Source: Pinus tabuliformis (taxonomy: Eukaryota; Streptophyta; Pinopsida; Pinales; Pinaceae). Taken from it: DNA of 64,000 nucleotides. Positions 20,691 to 31,670 of this stretch are shown piece after piece (position 1 is the first letter of the stretch; each line of letters begins with the position of its first letter). Location: NCBI GenBank assembly GCA_031772625.1, contig CM062816.1, positions 827,992,556 through 828,056,555 of the forward strand, in the 5' to 3' direction. Under the pieces are notes generated by a model. The model made no database searches, was not told the origin of the DNA, and saw nothing but the letters and a program-made list of their open reading frames with translations. The translations under genes were made by a program, and so were the position numbers.

Positions 20691-23600
20691 TACAACATGT
20701 TAGTGTCAGCCTTTCCAGCCTTCTTCCAGTGATCAAATATGCTCTTACAAAGTGGTCTCAGAGTGTCAAGGTCAAATTTTGTCGTTTTGGTGAGTCTTCA
20801 AGCAAAATTTGGTCACTAGGTATTAGGTCTAGGGTTTGATTTCACTCCTTTCAAAGTTGCCCAAATCTCAGTCTATGTCACTATTCAGCTGATTCTATCA
20901 TCATTCAGAGGGTTTTCATCATCATGTCAAGTTCCATTGGGTCATTTTACACCTTGTTCATGCTTCAGTTGCGCCTAGGCAAGGTTCATTTCCCTCTCCC
21001 AGGGTTTTGAAGGCAATTTCTCTTGAATGGTCAAATAATTAGCAAAACTTGCATCCTGATGTTCATACACCTTCCCCTATCCTTAATGTACCTTATTAAA
21101 CACTTCCCATCACTGAGATCCTCCAAATTCTTCATTTTCGCACAAACCCTAGTTTCTTGCTACAACCTGGCAATTTTCTAGGTTGGGTCTATGTTTTGCC
21201 CTTTTGGACCCCTTCCCCTCACTCGATCTTTGAGATTCCACTTTCCCCTACTTCCTAACATCCCTCCCTACTTCCAAAAATTTCCCCAAGAATTTAGAAG
21301 CCCCTTATCCCCTTCATTTCGCTTCATTTCGACAAAATCCCTTGTTTCACACATCAGGATAGGTTTCACTCAAATGATGTTTCTGAGCAGTCAAAGATGA
21401 ATTCAAAAAACTGAGAGAGGTTTTTTTCCACAACAGGCCAAGGAAGAAAAACCTCCTTCTCTTTTTACACAGGTATAATGGTTTTGGAGAAATGTCAAAA
21501 ATACAATCGCCTCGGGAGAATTGATGCATCTCTGAAGTGACCTTGGGAAAATCAATTTTTCTCCTATCTTGGTTGGCCAAATAACTTTCTTGATGAGTCA
21601 AAGGATAACTAGACAAAAATATATTTCCAATGAGCTATCATGAGCTCAATTTGGAGTTGAGTAAGGCATTCAAAAGTTGACTGCAACAGCACTCTGCCTT
21701 GAGGCAGCCTCATTTGGCACATTTTGACCAGTCTTGGGAGATTTGATTTTTGACAAGGCAAATGAACTCCAAATTGAAAACTTCCAATTGGGTTGGAAAG
21801 TAGACTCAAAGACCTTTCCAAAAAGCTATCACACGCCTAATTTGGATACCGGGAAGGCCTCCAAAAGCCTCGTGAAAAAGTGCGCTGCGCATTGGGCAGT
21901 TTGGGCCAGTGTAAATTTACATAGGCGCTGCACATAGGAGTGTGCGCTGCGCACTGGGTTTTCGCGCTGCGCGTTGAATCTCAGCCATAGGAAACATTTG
22001 TCTATGCGTCCAGAACTCAACCAAATTCATTCCAAGCTTTCAAATAGGTATGTTATTGCTGCCTAGTAATGTTAGGGTGTTTGATATATGTTTCAAAGAT
22101 GGGATTTGATGTATTGGGTTTTGGCAAAATGAAACCCTAGGTTCATAACAAAGGCATCCCTTGAGTTGTTTTAAAAATATGTGGGTGGTTTAGTAAGATG
22201 TCCCTCATCCTCCATTGATGAAAAAACTAGCTCCTTGCTCATTTGTGCACCCTAGTCAAACATTCCAAAGAGCACACATTGTATTTTGCTCATTTGTCAA
22301 AAGGTGACTGTTTTGTGTCAAATCATTGAAAACAGAGCATTATTATTATGGCATGGTTTGTTTGATGCTGTGGTAAACATACTAAAGTTTTGAGTATACA
22401 TTGAAATTGACTCCGCCACACTTATATCACTCTATATATCATAGACATCTTGACACCAAAGCCATGTCAGACACAGATTCAGTTTATGAGCAGGAGGTAG
22501 AAACTGACCGGGAGACTTGGCTCGAGAGGGTCAACATTCACTTAGAGAAGCTGTTGGCAAAGGCTAATAGAGATAAAGATATGCTCCGACACATGAAACA
22601 TCATTATTGGGCTCGCATGCATGTCAACAAAGCAAAAGTGAAGATTTTGAAAAAGAGGTTGAGCCAAGCACTAAAACGGCGGAAGAGGTCGGATCCACTT
22701 CGAGTTTTGGCCGAAGCCTCTTTGGCTGAGCATGGTACTTGATTGGGGACCCCCAGCCCAAATTTCAAGGAATTTGGAGAAAATTTTGTCAATTTTGAAT
22801 TTTTTGGCTCTAAAAACAGGTTTTTTGGCTCAGCGCGCAGCGCGCTACCCATAATATTGGGAGGTCCAAATCACAAATGGTTTGCATTTTTGGATTTTTC
22901 ATGATGAAATATACCTGCTCAGCTATTTCCAAGGCATTTCATCAAGGTTTGGGTCCCCAAAGGGTCAAAAAACATGCAAAAAATGACCTCACTGCCCCTT
23001 GTTGGACACACAGGAAGCAGTCTTGGGAGAATGAACTTTTGGAGGGTCAAATGGACACCAAATGGGAAAATTCCACTTGGGTTGGAAAGTAGACATCCAG
23101 GGATTTCTAACAAGCCAACCTGACCTCAATTTGGATGCCGGGAAGTGCCTCAAAATTAGCCTGAAAAGTGTGTTGCGCATAGAGATCAGGGCGCTGCGCA
23201 TAGAGATTTTTGATCCAGTTTTCATCCTCCAGCTCAGGAATTCGACTAGTTATGACCAGTTTCACCTCTTGATGTAATTTTTGGTTTGTCTTGATGTAAT
23301 TTAATGTACATGATGTAAATTTTGTACTTATTTACCTATTCTAGATGATTCATTCACAAAATAGTAAAAATTTAATGAATGAATCAGTTTCCTAGCATAT
23401 AGGGGTTAGTTGTTTGACTACCTAGTTTTCAGTTCCTTGTTTAGAATTGGTTGAAACAACTCCTAGAAGGAGGAGCTCGACCCCTAGAGGTTAGGGAATG
23501 AGGTTAGCTTGATCTATATATGTAAATTTTCATTCAGTAGCACAGGTTGGACTCTTGGGGAAGAGGCTTTGAGACTTTATTGTACATTTTACTTCAGCAT

Positions 23601-24382
23601 TTGGGCAAAGGAAAGACCAGGGTTTTGCAGCACTGTTTAGAATTCATGTGGCTTTATGTCTTGATGGTGTGCTTCTTTCAGTACTTGTAAGTTTGTTATG
23701 TGTATCATTTTCCTTCTCTCATCTTCTGCAATTGAACAAATGAAGTGTTAAGGTAGAATTCATAATCTGTAATGCTCTGCCTTTAAGTTTGTTTGATATC
23801 CTATGTTTTCATCTGTTTAAGGAGAATCCTTGAGGTTTTCTTGCTCTCCTTAGCTCCTCACCTGTCTGATATATTCACCTCATTGCTTTTAAAGCATCAA
23901 AACAATTGCCTACCTTGCTCCAATCAGACCTCTACAGAAACTGTGTCTCATCCCCGCACCCAAAATTGCTTTTCCCTTTGATTCAACAAAAACCCCAAAA
24001 AACTCACCATTAAACTTCTGCACTTAATACCTAGCCTAAGATTAGTTACAATTTCAGTCATCTCGAGCCTCATTGATTATATTATATTTTTCCGAGATTG
24101 ACCTGGAGAGAGCCCTCTCCTGTCCTCGTAGGGCTAGCTACGAGGCTGAGCGTGGTTTGATGTTGCCTTGAGTTTTGCCTTCCTCATCCTGGGGCAAATT
24201 CGAGCACTAACACAGCACCCAGGCCTGTGAAAAAAGGTAGAGCAGCAGAACACACATGATGAACAGGGTTTTCGAGGCATGGTGGAATGTTTGGAAATTT
24301 CGTGACTGTGATGGGAGCAGTGATAGCGGATTGAGTGTGATTGAATGGTTTTGTGTAGCAGGAGAGTGTTCGAAGATCAGCA
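20691..24382. other. Long G3 leader or unidentified insertion with GC boxes and internal repeats
   Basis: About 3.7 kb lie between G3 PBS and gag, much longer than a usual leader. A roughly 170-200 base unit occurs twice in direct orientation (about 21729-21925 and 23015-23215; shared text GGGTTGGAAAGTAGAC and TTTGGATNCCGGGAAG) and a third, weaker time near 21537-21690. Boxes of the type TGCGCTGCGCA recur (21881, 21943, 21964, 22833, 23191). One intact plus-strand ORF (22401-22742) sits between the repeats. No LTR pair bounding a separate element was found. Confidence 0.45.
22401..22742 (+). CDS. Hypothetical basic helical protein, 113 codons (92 from inner Met)
   Basis: Intact frame. The likely start is the inner ATG at 22464 (MSDTDSVYEQEVETDRETWL), which gives 92 residues; the outer ATG at 22401 adds a non-descript leader. 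The protein is highly charged: an acidic start, then RVNIHLEKLLAKANRDKDML, and a Lys/Arg-rich helix KVKILKKRLSQALKRRKRS ending LRVLAEASLAEHGT. It reads like a helical nucleic-acid-binding or coiled-coil protein. There are no Cys and no known motif. It lies antisense to G3, between two copies of a direct repeat. I do not recognise the family. Freedom from stops among decayed neighbours suggests either recent origin or chance. Confidence 0.4.
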   Translation: MKLTPPHLYHSIYHRHLDTKAMSDTDSVYEQEVETDRETWLERVNIHLEKLLAKANRDKDMLRHMKHHYWARMHVNKAKVKILKKRLSQALKRRKRSDPLRVLAEASLAEHGT

Positions 24383-24395
24383 CGATTTGATACCA
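24383..24395 (-). promoter_or_regulatory. G3 primer binding site (initiator Met tRNA type)
   Basis: The minus strand reads TGGTATCAAATCG one base after the LTR end ...AACA. The first eight bases match the usual initiator-Met PBS. This fixes the right copy as the 5' LTR and G3 as minus-strand. Confidence 0.75.
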
Positions 24396-24396
24396 T

Positions 24397-24675
24397 TGTT
24401 AGAGAAAAAAAAAGTACGCAATAAGATTAATTGTGTGTAGAATTGTGTAATAATGTAAGTAAGTAATTTATATTATTGTATAAAATTTCAATGGTGATTA
24501 CAAACCTTGGTAGAGGTGTGCCTATATAGGCATTGACTAGCCAGAAAAGTGAGTGTACACACCTTTTGACCTTTTTTCCTTTCATAATTAATTAATTAAA
24601 TTGTTTAATTTATTATTTTAATATTATTATTTAATTAAAGTTGTTTATGAATATTTTATTCATAACATTCTACCA
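24397..24675 (-). repeat. G3 5' LTR
   Basis: 279 bases starting TGTTAGAGAAAA and ending CATTCTACCA in plus orientation. Homologous to 10944-11229, with the same CCTATATAGG at 24521-24530. Confidence 0.8.
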
Positions 24676-24691
24676 TATATTTGTTAGGAAC

Positions 24692-26626
24692 TTAGCACAG
24701 ATCAAGGTTAATGGAAGGGTTTATGGAACCAATTAGCTCTGTTCCAACCTTAACTTTTGGTTGAACAATAATGAAATTGAAAGTATTTAGATTGAAATTA
24801 GTGGCAAATTTTTTTTTGAGACCAATACTAGAAGTCATTTCTTCATATGCAGTTCCTTTTGTAACTTCTGCTTCTCTTGGAATCATCGTTATCTCTTTAC
24901 ATTTTGCCTTTGTCAACTTCTCAGTATTTACACTAGTGGCAATGAGTACAGTTGGACCTACAGGATATTTTGCTTGCATTTCCTTCAATACATCCCATAA
25001 TTGTTCACATAGTTCCTCACTAACCTTTTGGAAAGAAATATCCTCCTCATCATCAATATTTCCTCAACTATTTGACCTATATCCTCAGGATCTATTTCAA
25101 TTTCCTTTGTTTTAAGGGTGCCTTGTTGAGGGTTCATGCCTATAAAGGGTGTCCTTCCAAGAGTCTCTGACACTTGTTCCTTAGTTGGATTTGCTTCTTC
25201 TGCTACATGAGATTCAACTAAGATTTCCCCCATTTGTGATGATTCATATATAGCTTCCTTGGACACCTGGATACCAACTGATTTTTTTAAACCACGTGTT
25301 AGTATTAGCTAGTTTTTCCATTTCAGGATTAGACGCAAGTTTATAAGTTGACAAGCCTACTTTTTTCGTTAAGCCAAAAAATTTATGTAACGAATCTTAT
25401 TTCCAAGAAGAAGCTTTTTTTTTAACCCAAAGACCTCAAGTCATTTTCAATGACTTCCAATGCAGTTCTATGTTTAATAATCAAAGATAATACTCGTAAA
25501 GGGGTTGTTGTTCTCTTTTTCTTTTTGAAAGAAAATAAATCCATCGAAATGCAACCTCTGTCTTGCTACCTCTAAAGTGAAGAGATGAGGTGTAATAAAT
25601 TTAGGAAGGGGATAAGGTTGACCCTCAAAACCATAATTCCTTATAACATAGTGATCTTCAAACAAATACCAGTCTCCTGTGCTAGTTTCTTTAATCAACT
25701 ATAAGATCTTTCTAAAATTCCCTGGGATTCTTTCTGGGGTTGTATTTAACAATTTAGCCTGAAGGTGAAATGAAAACAATCTACATATTTGACATATTCA
25801 TTTAATGTTTCCCCTTGATATAATATATCAGACCACTTGTGAATTTCCTTTTCATTCCCATTTATATCCTTTACCCCTGCCAATAGCCCTGTGATGGTGA
25901 AGTACTCAGGATAGTTAAACAATATCAAATGTACAAGATATGTACAATGTATGAATAGATCAAAAGTCTAGAATGTACTAAGGTGTAAATAAATGCTTTG
26001 AGCTAGATAACCTAGAAAATTAATTCTAATTTCCCTGGGTTTAGTCATTAATTCTCTCAAGCACATGAAAGTGACTCCATCCATCATAGAGTCGTCGGAG
26101 CATCCAAAAATGGTAATGAATAATGAGACCATGGCCTAAAATAGTGGCTTGATTACCTTAGTTGGAACGGGTTATTTGACCTTTGATATTTGATCAGGGT
26201 TTTCTACTAGGTCTTGCAAGAAAGTAAATTTTCACTCTCAACTCACATGTTAAACTCATCACACAATTCCTTATCACTAACATTCTTTCCAAACATAGGA
26301 AAATTCAATATTTTGGCTATGGTTCCTTCAGATATCTCTAAAAAAACTCATCCAACTGTAGGATGAATAATACTTTGAGTGTATTTGTCATAGTGTTAAG
26401 CTAAAAGAAAATTTGTATTAGGGTCAAAATGTACAATTGATAAAACCACTCTGAGGAGTCTCATTTTTAATATGTAGTAATCTGAGTTGTTAAGTTCAAC
26501 ATTTGGTTCTAACTCGGATCTAAGACCGTATACATCAACATTCTCTACATGGGTATCTTGAATTTGGGCTAGAGTATTGATTAAAACTTTGTTTGATTTT
26601 TTTACAACCATTTTCGACCCTAACAC
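24692..26626 (-). pseudogene. G2 upstream ORF, main part, unknown function
   Basis: Starts with an ATG near 26611 (MVVKKSNKVLINTLAQIQDT). The open parts are 26396-26626 (to HVENVDVYGLRSELEPNVEL and beyond), 25474-25698 (GDWYLFEDHYVIRNYGFEGQ, PYPLPKFITPHLFTLEVARQ), 24985-25266 (acidic, ESSQMGEILVESHVAEEA) and 24692-24988 (KYPVGPTVLIATSVNTEKL, VQPKVKVGTELIGSINPSI). Between them the frame is recoverable through stops. It then continues at 10943 beyond G3 as a coiled coil, so the original protein was perhaps 650-750 residues. It has no gag, protease or RT motif and I do not recognise the fold. An additional ORF upstream of gag is known in Ogre/Tat elements, but here it lies on the LTR side of the PBS. 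Confidence 0.55.
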
Positions 26627-27378
26627 TACATAAGACCATTAAAGACTAGTATTAACCTACAACAAAAGGGCTTGGAGACTTACCCGTCTTTTTAGAAGTC
26701 AATTCAGGGAGCCTTTCCAGTTGTTTCAAAATTTGCGTGGTACGAGCAACACATTTTTACAATAACAATCGACTAAGAGGATGAAAATAAGGGTTTAAAC
26801 TCGAGAATTACCTTAATAAAAGTTGATGTATTGTGCATTAGTTCCACAATACGATATACTAGTCAATAATTATTAGGTTAGCTGACAATTAATTCGAAAT
26901 AAGTTCATTTTAATCTCAATCATTAGATAGGAACGGCTTATGTCGTCTAATGCATCAGATTGATCTCCCGATTTAATTGTTGAGCGATTCAATTCGCGAT
27001 ATGACGTTTAAATTGTAGATCTGATCGCTGGTAAACTGTTAGATCATGTTAGATTGCAACTTGACCTTTAAAAATTCGACATGTTATCATCCAATGACAA
27101 TAACAATCTTTGGATCTCACGATTTATGGTTTTTTAATTATATTGGATCGCAAGGTTGTCGTTAAAGATCACGTGAGTTGGGGTTCAATGTGATTTATAA
27201 CTATGGGATTAAATAGATGTCAACAATTTGATCATATTGGATTACACTGTGTGTGTTAATTGTTGTACTTTTCAGAGTCCAATGGGAATATTCTTCATTA
27301 GATTTAGAGCTTTCTCACCTTCTAAACTTCTCAGACTGGCAATTCTAAATTCTTCAACTACAAGCTATCACTCAATGG
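26627..27378 (-). other. G2 non-coding 5' region upstream of the extra ORF
   Basis: There is no coding text on either strand. It runs from the ORF ATG to the C2 insertion site (AATGG at 27374-27378) and resumes at 41357. AT-rich, with some AATT/ATCG-rich words. By position it would be the promoter and leader of the upstream ORF, possibly LTR U3. Confidence 0.45.
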
Positions 27379-28527
27379 TGTAGAAATTTTGAATAATATA
27401 ACACTTATTCACAGAGATTATCTTGATTATACACTATTTTCGGAATGCATGCATAATACATAACCTCCTCTACCATTGATCATCAATTTGCGGAATTAAA
27501 AAAACAATCGCATGCGCACATTGAAACATCAATCACACATATCAACACAGTATGTAATGGGGAAAGCATACAGCTGAAAACCCCCAACTATCTGTATATT
27601 ATAATGATAGAGAACATGTAACAATACATAGTACAATACTCCTCACAAGTACTCAGTACTATCTCCACATGCTACACACAAACTAGCTCAGATCTGAACA
27701 AGTCACGGGTTCAAATCTCCTCCACTATTTGTCTGCCTCTACTGCGCAATCCAAGTTGAGAATAGATCAGATCCAAGTTCGAATTCCCTTGGCTTGTACT
27801 GCGCAATCCTCATTGGCAATCTCAATCAATGATTGTGCAAATCTCATGCACAGCTATAGTCACAACTGATAGTAGTCTCACCCTTTCACCCACCTCTAAC
27901 ACTTGTCTCCACTGAATTGTCCATGCACTGAGTTAACTGATGTATTCTTTAGTTGATTTATGAGTTAATAATTAGTGAATTAATTAATAATTAATTCACA
28001 CCACTCATCACTAGTGTATTTGTTAGTTAGACTAAATACAACTAGTTCAACTAAGTCAAACTGAACGCAACTCCATCAACTCCTCAATCAACTCCACCAA
28101 ACTCAATCACTTGAGCTCTAACTAAAGTCCATCATGCAATAGCTCAACTAACCCATAGGAAAAGCGTATTTCCTTCCGGCAGTTGCATGTGCCACATCCG
28201 TAGCTCGAACTGAAGTGTTGCAAGAGGATAAGATAATGTTTATAGTCCAAATATTATTAAGAGCTAATAATATCCAACTGTTCTATTTTTTTTACTGGCA
28301 GTCTAAAAAGAGACTCCGCCCATCTGTCTAAAAATATAGGTCCATCTATTTTTACCAACATGACCAATCATCCATAAATAGCATCCTGCAACTCATAGAC
28401 CATGATCCATATGTCTAAAAATAGACATAGTCTAAAAATAGACTTTGCGCCAAAAATAGCCTGCGGGCCCACTTAGTGAAGGCGACTTCTTTTCACTAAG
28501 CTCCATCATCTTGTTGCATTTTCAACA
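27379..28527 (-). repeat. C2 3' LTR
   Basis: 1149 bases, from TGTAGAAATTTT to ATTTTCAACA in plus orientation. Compared with the 5' LTR it has an extra copy of a CATAGTCTAAAAATAGAC-type unit near 28425 and a 12-base duplication near 28078. Repeated TCTAAAAATAGAC words lie around 28300-28450 in both LTRs. Confidence 0.93.
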
Positions 28528-28540
28528 CTCCCTCTCAACA
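28528..28540 (-). promoter_or_regulatory. C2 polypurine tract
   Basis: The minus strand reads TGTTGAGAGGGAG directly before the 3' LTR start TGTTGAAAATGC. It matches the C1 tract. Confidence 0.85.
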
Positions 28541-29447
28541 AGATATGGATTATCTGCAACCCCTATCCTGCCTCTGTGGTATTCAAATTTGCTCCTAGTG
28601 AGCGCCTTCGTCAAGATATCAGCATCCTAATCCTCCGTGGGAATTTATGAAAGTAACATGATTCTCCGTTGCACACAATCTCCGATATGATGGTACTTAA
28701 TGTCAATGTGCTTGGATCTATCATGAAATACTAGATTACACGAGAGTTTAATGCAACTCTGGTTATCACAATAAATCACAGTAGGCTCCAAGTGTGACCC
28801 AAACAACCCGACCAAGATCTTCCTCATCCATATAGCCTCGCATGCAGCCAAACTTGCTGCCATATACTCCGCCTCTGCTGAACTGAGTGCCACGGATCTT
28901 TACTTCCTGCTGTACCAAGAAACTATTGTCGACCCGATACTGAAGATCCCTCCAGATGTGTTATTTCTGTCCGTTGGGCTCCCTGCCCAATCTGCATCCG
29001 TGAAGCCACATAGCTTCACCTCATCCTCCCATCTGTACCACAATCCATATCCCGATGTGTACCAAGCATGAGGTTCTTGTTTCAACCCATACAACGCTCT
29101 CTTGAGCCTGCACACATGCGACTCGTTGCTGAAGATCTCGAAACCTTCAGGCTGCTGTATGTACACCTCCCCCTCAATGACTCCGTTGAGGAACGCAGTC
29201 TTCACATCAATCTGATGAAAGTGCCACCCCATCTACGATGAGAGAGCAAGAATCGTCCGTATGGATGAATACCTTGCGACAGGTGCAAAGGTCTCCTCAT
29301 AATCTATCCCCTCTATCTGTGAGAAGCCTCGGGCAACAAATATTACCTTGTACTTCTCCACACTCCCGTCAGCTGCCTACTTCACTTTGTAGATCCATCT
29401 CAAAACCACCATTGATTTCCCCTCCGGTCTTGGGACAATCTCCCATG
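28541..29447 (-). pseudogene. C2 reverse transcriptase (internally deleted) and RNase H
   Basis: From the N1 insertion leftwards: SAWEIVPRPEGKS, YKVIFVARGFSQIEGIDYEE, then an open part at 28900-29232 (HQIDVKTAFLNGVIEGEVY, LKRALYGLKQEPHAWY). At about 29055 the text jumps from ...AWYT directly to SGYGLWYRWEDEVKLCGF. Compared with C1 this skips roughly 540 bases, including the catalytic YVDD and the connection domain. RNase H then follows: FTDADWAGSPTDR, a stop (AAG to TAA) at about 28897, and open 28645-28893 (SSAEAEYMAASLAACEAIWM, IYCDNQSCIKLS). The RNase H catalytic Asp, Glu and Asp are all kept. Confidence 0.92.
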
Positions 29448-29452
29448 CACTG

Positions 29453-30520
29453 TGTTGGAGAGGTAAATCCCCTCTGCGGACAGAGGCGATCCCACTAGCC
29501 CAAATGGGTCTAGCAACAATCAAACAATGCTATCACGCAAGTTCCTAATTGCAAATTAAAGGTGGATTATGAGAACCTACTTGGATTCCAACGCTAGTGT
29601 TGTAGAAGAGTCGACACTCCCGTTCCTTTGCTCCGACCGGTCACGACCCTCATGATCTCCGTGAATGGACACCTGCACATGCAAAGAATGACACAAATAC
29701 AAGCATAAAATCCAATAGATGCAATTATATATCGGTCAGAAAAGATATAACTCAAACTTCATTGCAATGAACAACAAGAGTGGAACCATAATGATAGTCA
29801 TCTATTATTGATAAACAACAAAGAAGAATACAACCATAGTTCTGACGTCGAATCCTCCTTTGGCTGGGTGATCAGCTACATATGCTTTGCAAAGCTTGTT
29901 GGGATTGGGAACAAGACTCTCTCTCTTTGATTATGAATGCAAAGAAGACTCTTACAGCAATCTCTCAGACTTCTGACAGTATAATTCTCCCTATGCTCAA
30001 AAACTAGCTTGTCAAATACACCAGAACAAGCTTTTATAAATGGAGGAGGAGGAAGAGATACAATGAATCCAGACATCCATGGGATAGGCATTATCCTCGA
30101 AAAGCTATTATGGATAGAGATACGATGAATATTGACATCCATGAGATTGGCATTATCCTTGAAAAGCCTCATGAGTCGAAAGAAAAAAACTTTCGGGCGT
30201 GCGTTTGTTAAAAAGCTTTCCCAAAATTGGTTGGCGCGGGTAAGATTCTAACACAGAGCGCCAATGGGCACGCCCTCTTTGGAGAATTTCCCCCATTGGC
30301 GTGGGTGATACACTGTGGATCTGCGCTAATGGAAAAAGGGGACTTTTTAAGGATATTCTGCAGGAGATGTCTTCAAGGCATATGAAGTCCATACTTAGGG
30401 GAACATAATGCAAGTGTTTTCAAGTTATGTCACTTCTCACAGGTCTTGGAATGAGTCCTCCAAAGTACAGGAAAGGGGTAACAAAGATGGTGACAAATGG
30501 TGACAAATTACTGTGTAACA
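29453..30520 (-). repeat. N1 3' LTR
   Basis: 1068 bases starting TGTTGGAGAGGTAAATC and ending CTGTGTAACA in plus orientation. Near-identical to 36397-37465. It contains the E2F-like box GCGCCAAT (30258-30265) and a TATA box at 30031-30040. Confidence 0.95.
30031..30040 (-). promoter_or_regulatory. N1 TATA box (3' LTR copy)
   Basis: The minus strand reads TTTATAAAAG, a good plant TATA box about 480 bases from the LTR start. The other LTR has CTATAAAAG at the matching place (36976-36984). Confidence 0.6.
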
Positions 30521-30540
30521 GATGCCCCCTAAAGCATGAG
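30521..30540 (-). promoter_or_regulatory. N1 polypurine tract
   Basis: The minus strand reads TTTAGGGGGCATC directly before the 3' LTR start. A G-rich purine run at this position is the plus-strand primer site. Confidence 0.65.
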
Positions 30541-31670
30541 GCCCGAGAGAGAGAGGGGGGGGTGAAATGCTTTACAAGAACACATGTAGCTGCCGCCGGA
30601 GAATCTGCATAGAGAGATACAATTGATAGCTCAAGTACATGATATATGTGGTATGGGCGCAGCCATCCATAACAAAGTACATAATAATCTAGATCCATGA
30701 TATGGGCGTAGCCATCCGGTGAGGATCGATGAATAGACTCAGGCATGGTCGCAGCCATCCAGTGAATGAGTCATGTAATAATCCACAAAATCGCAGCCTG
30801 GATTCCAACAGACAAAATCCAGGGTCTTGTGCTCCATCTCGACCCGAACAAAAGTACAAGTTCAAGCATGCGAATACATGAGTTGGAGTCGAACATGCAT
30901 GAACATCGTCTGATTACCAGTCAATAATGAAAACTGTTAACAGACGTGAGAGGTACCACCAATAATGACAATGGCCCTCAAGGTACTATAGGTACAATCT
31001 ACGGCGTGTGAATCAGTGAGCTGGTGTTGAACACCCGTAGAATCATTCGATCGGAGGCCAATGATGAAAACCTCACGTCGAACACGAAGAACCTGCCATT
31101 GAGGCATGCAGGCTCCAAGGCACCGGAAGGGAGTCTTTAGATCAGCTTCCTGGATAATGAGCTGAAGTCGACAGGAAGCGACCTTGATCGAAGGTGGGCC
31201 ATAGGGTTTCCCACATCATCGACACGAGACAGAGAAAGAATGTTGTAGTGGATCAGAATTATGTGAGCTATCAGAAGGAGGTTGTTATTCTGCAGAGGTC
31301 AACTTCTCTTGAACATATTGGCGACACGACAGTGGAATCGGCAGTATTTGACATCAATGGATCAAAGGTCATGGTGACGAGGCAATGAGCAGATGAGAGG
31401 TCAAACAGGGTTACCCAAATCCACGGAGGCAAGTGAAAAACGAAATGAGATGTCCACCCAGACACGAAAGCAGACAAGTGCCATGTTCAAGAGCGACATA
31501 CTGCCGACACGACAATAATTATGGTTCCATTTTCCCCCACCATTTCTGGCGAGTACCCCAGTTATTTTTATTAACAAGCTTGATAGGGATAGCATATGCT
31601 TGTAACGTCATCTCGACGGACTCCAATGTCATCAAGTTTTAACGAGTCTGACAAAGGAAGAGCTTGACGT
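30541..31670 (-). other. N1 3' non-coding region, distal part
   Basis: No reading frame of note on either strand. It holds a short purine run (30547-30562) and scattered GATCC-ATGATATGGGCGTAGCCATCC-like repeats: GGGCGCAGCCATCC (about 30654), GGGCGTAGCCATCC (about 30704) and GGTCGCAGCCATCC (about 30747). So there are three diverged copies of a unit of about 45-50 bases. Otherwise nothing is seen. Confidence 0.45.

Larger units (their letters stand above)
10944..24675 (-). mobile_element. G3: Ty3/gypsy element with gag and protease only, minus strand
   Basis: It is bounded by two copies of a 279-286 bp LTR (10944-11229 and 24397-24675). On the minus strand a PBS of the initiator-Met type follows the right LTR, then a long leader, gag (20330-18985) and protease (18872-18340), and a purine tract next to the left LTR. 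RT, RNase H and integrase are absent: less than 350 bases separate protease from the PPT. G3 is inserted in the upstream ORF of G2. Flanks (TTCTA left, TATAT right, plus strand) do not give a clean target duplication. Copia C1 sits in its PPT. Confidence 0.75.

Noticed and set aside
10939..24680. 5-bp target duplication for G3
   Set aside because: Flanks TTCTA and TATAT do not match well enough; decay or a small deletion is possible, so none is claimed.
30427..30758. Overlapping frames of 61 and 112 codons at the N1 LTR/interior border
   Set aside because: They cross the LTR end and PPT, have no motif and differ between the two LTR contexts; chance frames.
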